A stretch of 6,879 bases of DNA from CAZDUS01 sp964508705 (lineage in GTDB: Bacteria > Verrucomicrobiota > Kiritimatiellia > CAIKKV01 > CAITUY01). Shown one piece after another: positions 6,339-6,879 of the stretch. The DNA is taken from contig CAZDUS010000069.1 of assembly GCA_964508705.1 (NCBI GenBank), positions 1-6,879 of the forward strand, given 5' to 3'. Position 1 is the stretch's first letter; every line of letters starts with the position of its first letter. The position numbers were made by a program, and so were the translations under genes. The notes under the pieces are model-generated. The model made no database searches, was not told the origin of the DNA, and was given only the letters and a program-made list of their open reading frames with translations.

Positions 6339-6879
6339 GCTTCCACCATCTTCATCGTCCCCAGCGACTTGCGCTTTGTCGGCTTGCTCATTGCCTTCCA
6401 AATCAAGCGCAACCGATTAAACACTGGACCAATCACCTTCTCCGGCACCCTCGCCACCATCCACCGCGCCATCCGCGTCGACCCCACCAGAAACAACCCC
6501 GACACCACCAACTCGACCATCAACCGCGATACCGCCATTCTCTCCGGCCTCACATCATAAACCGGCGCCCGCCGCCCGAAGAACCTCCGCATCCGGTTAC
6601 GGATAAACCCGCCGCGCTTCTTGAAGTCCATCATGTGCCCGTGCATGGCCAGTGCCTGGATCGGGTCCTCGGGCTCCGTCGTCAGCAAGCCCTTGCCCTC
6701 CATCTCACGCACAATCGCTTCGATCGCCTCAGTACGGGTGACAATCACCGAATGCCCTCCACCCAAACTCTCAAATCGTGGCGACCACGCATCCCCCACC
6801 GACAAATCCGCAAATTCATTGGCGAAGTCCACGCTCTGCAAACTGGCCTGCGTCACAAAAAACGGCATCAGGAAATTGT
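6335..6879 (-). CDS. F420-hydrogenase/dehydrogenase beta-subunit (FrhB)-like protein, C-terminal part; 5' end beyond the window
   Basis: The reading frame is open to the window edge, so the true start is outside; about 180 C-terminal residues are seen. DFANEFADLSVGDAWSPRFESLGGG followed by HSVIVTRTEA is the hallmark of the FrhB/FdhB C-terminal domain, which in methanogens carries flavin and iron-sulfur sites and uses coenzyme F420. Bacterial relatives are common in polysaccharide biosynthesis loci, where the substrate is unclear and F420 use is not established. Odd here: the pair that is usually Cys-x-x-Cys just before the aspartate of this motif is Ser-x-x-Ser (codons AGT and AGC, read around 6838-6829). 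The tail is very basic (RNRMRRFFGRR) and contains a hydrophobic stretch (MVELVVSGLFLVG) that may touch the membrane. The stop overlaps the next start as ATGA, so it is co-translated with the heparinase-like gene. Family assignment is good; function is open. Confidence 0.8.
   Translation of the reverse strand, partial: NFLMPFFVTQASLQSVDFANEFADLSVGDAWSPRFESLGGGHSVIVTRTEAIEAIVREMEGKGLLTTEPEDPIQALAMHGHMMDFKKRGGFIRNRMRRFFGRRAPVYDVRPERMAVSRLMVELVVSGLFLVGSTRMARWMVARVPEKVIGPVFNRLRLIWKAMSKPTKRKSLGTMKMVEA

Noticed and set aside
6339..6401. Longer start for the heparinase-like protein at ATG 6401
   Set aside because: It would add 21 low-complexity acidic residues and overlap the upstream gene by 67 nt. 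ATG 6338 gives the usual ATGA overlap.
5823..6560. A 245-codon open frame on the plus strand, antisense to the heparinase-like gene
   Set aside because: Its product is rich in Arg, His, Pro and Thr with no recognisable domain. It spans two well-supported minus-strand genes and is explained by the strong base skew keeping antisense frames open.

Overview
The window is about 6.9 kb of gene-dense bacterial DNA of moderately high GC. The genes suggest a bacterium with a quinone-based respiratory chain (UbiA-type prenyltransferase, type II NADH dehydrogenase-like protein) and a murein-containing envelope (exported lytic transglycosylase). The phylum cannot be fixed from this sequence. Gene content and style would fit an uncultured Verrucomicrobiota/Kiritimatiellota/Planctomycetota-like lineage, but that is a low-confidence impression. 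There is no rRNA, tRNA, CRISPR array, integrase or transposase.

Layout. (1) Positions 1-107 hold an inverted repeat and a weak -10-like element. (2) Positions 108-2146, plus strand, hold a two-gene operon: a UbiA-superfamily prenyltransferase and an NDH-2-like flavoprotein, joined by an ATGA stop/start overlap. A modest hairpin plus T-rich tract follows. (3) Positions 2147-2304 are the only sizeable intergenic gap (158 bp), with a candidate promoter and two short palindromes. (4) Positions 2305-2751, plus strand, encode a small four-helix DoxX-family membrane protein with a Cys-Cys-Cys cluster at each end. (5) Positions 2728-6879, minus strand, hold a tightly packed operon read from right to left: a partial F420-hydrogenase/dehydrogenase beta-subunit-like protein, a heparinase-like alpha/alpha-toroid protein, a membrane-anchored family 2 glycosyltransferase, and an exported SLT-type lytic transglycosylase. 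Its junctions are 4 nt overlap, 1 nt gap and 8 nt overlap. Its last gene runs 24 bp into the 3' end of the convergent doxX-like gene.

How the genes may work together. The plus-strand pair looks like respiratory-quinone biology: the prenyltransferase makes a lipid quinone precursor and the flavoprotein passes electrons to a quinone. The minus-strand operon looks like the tail of an envelope or exopolysaccharide locus. It combines a redox protein of a type often found in such loci, a glycan-active fold without an export signal, a lipid-linked sugar transferase and a murein-cutting enzyme. Joint function is inferred from the tight gene spacing.

The most unusual features are a five-copy degenerate heptamer repeat that supplies both the stop of the glycosyltransferase and the start of the lytic transglycosylase; serines where the FrhB-like family usually has a Cys-x-x-Cys pair; the Cys triads on the DoxX protein; alternative GC-rich hairpins at the convergent gene end; and a strong C-over-G bias on the plus strand that holds for both gene directions but is weak in the doxX-like gene. 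I did not find a convincing wholly new system.
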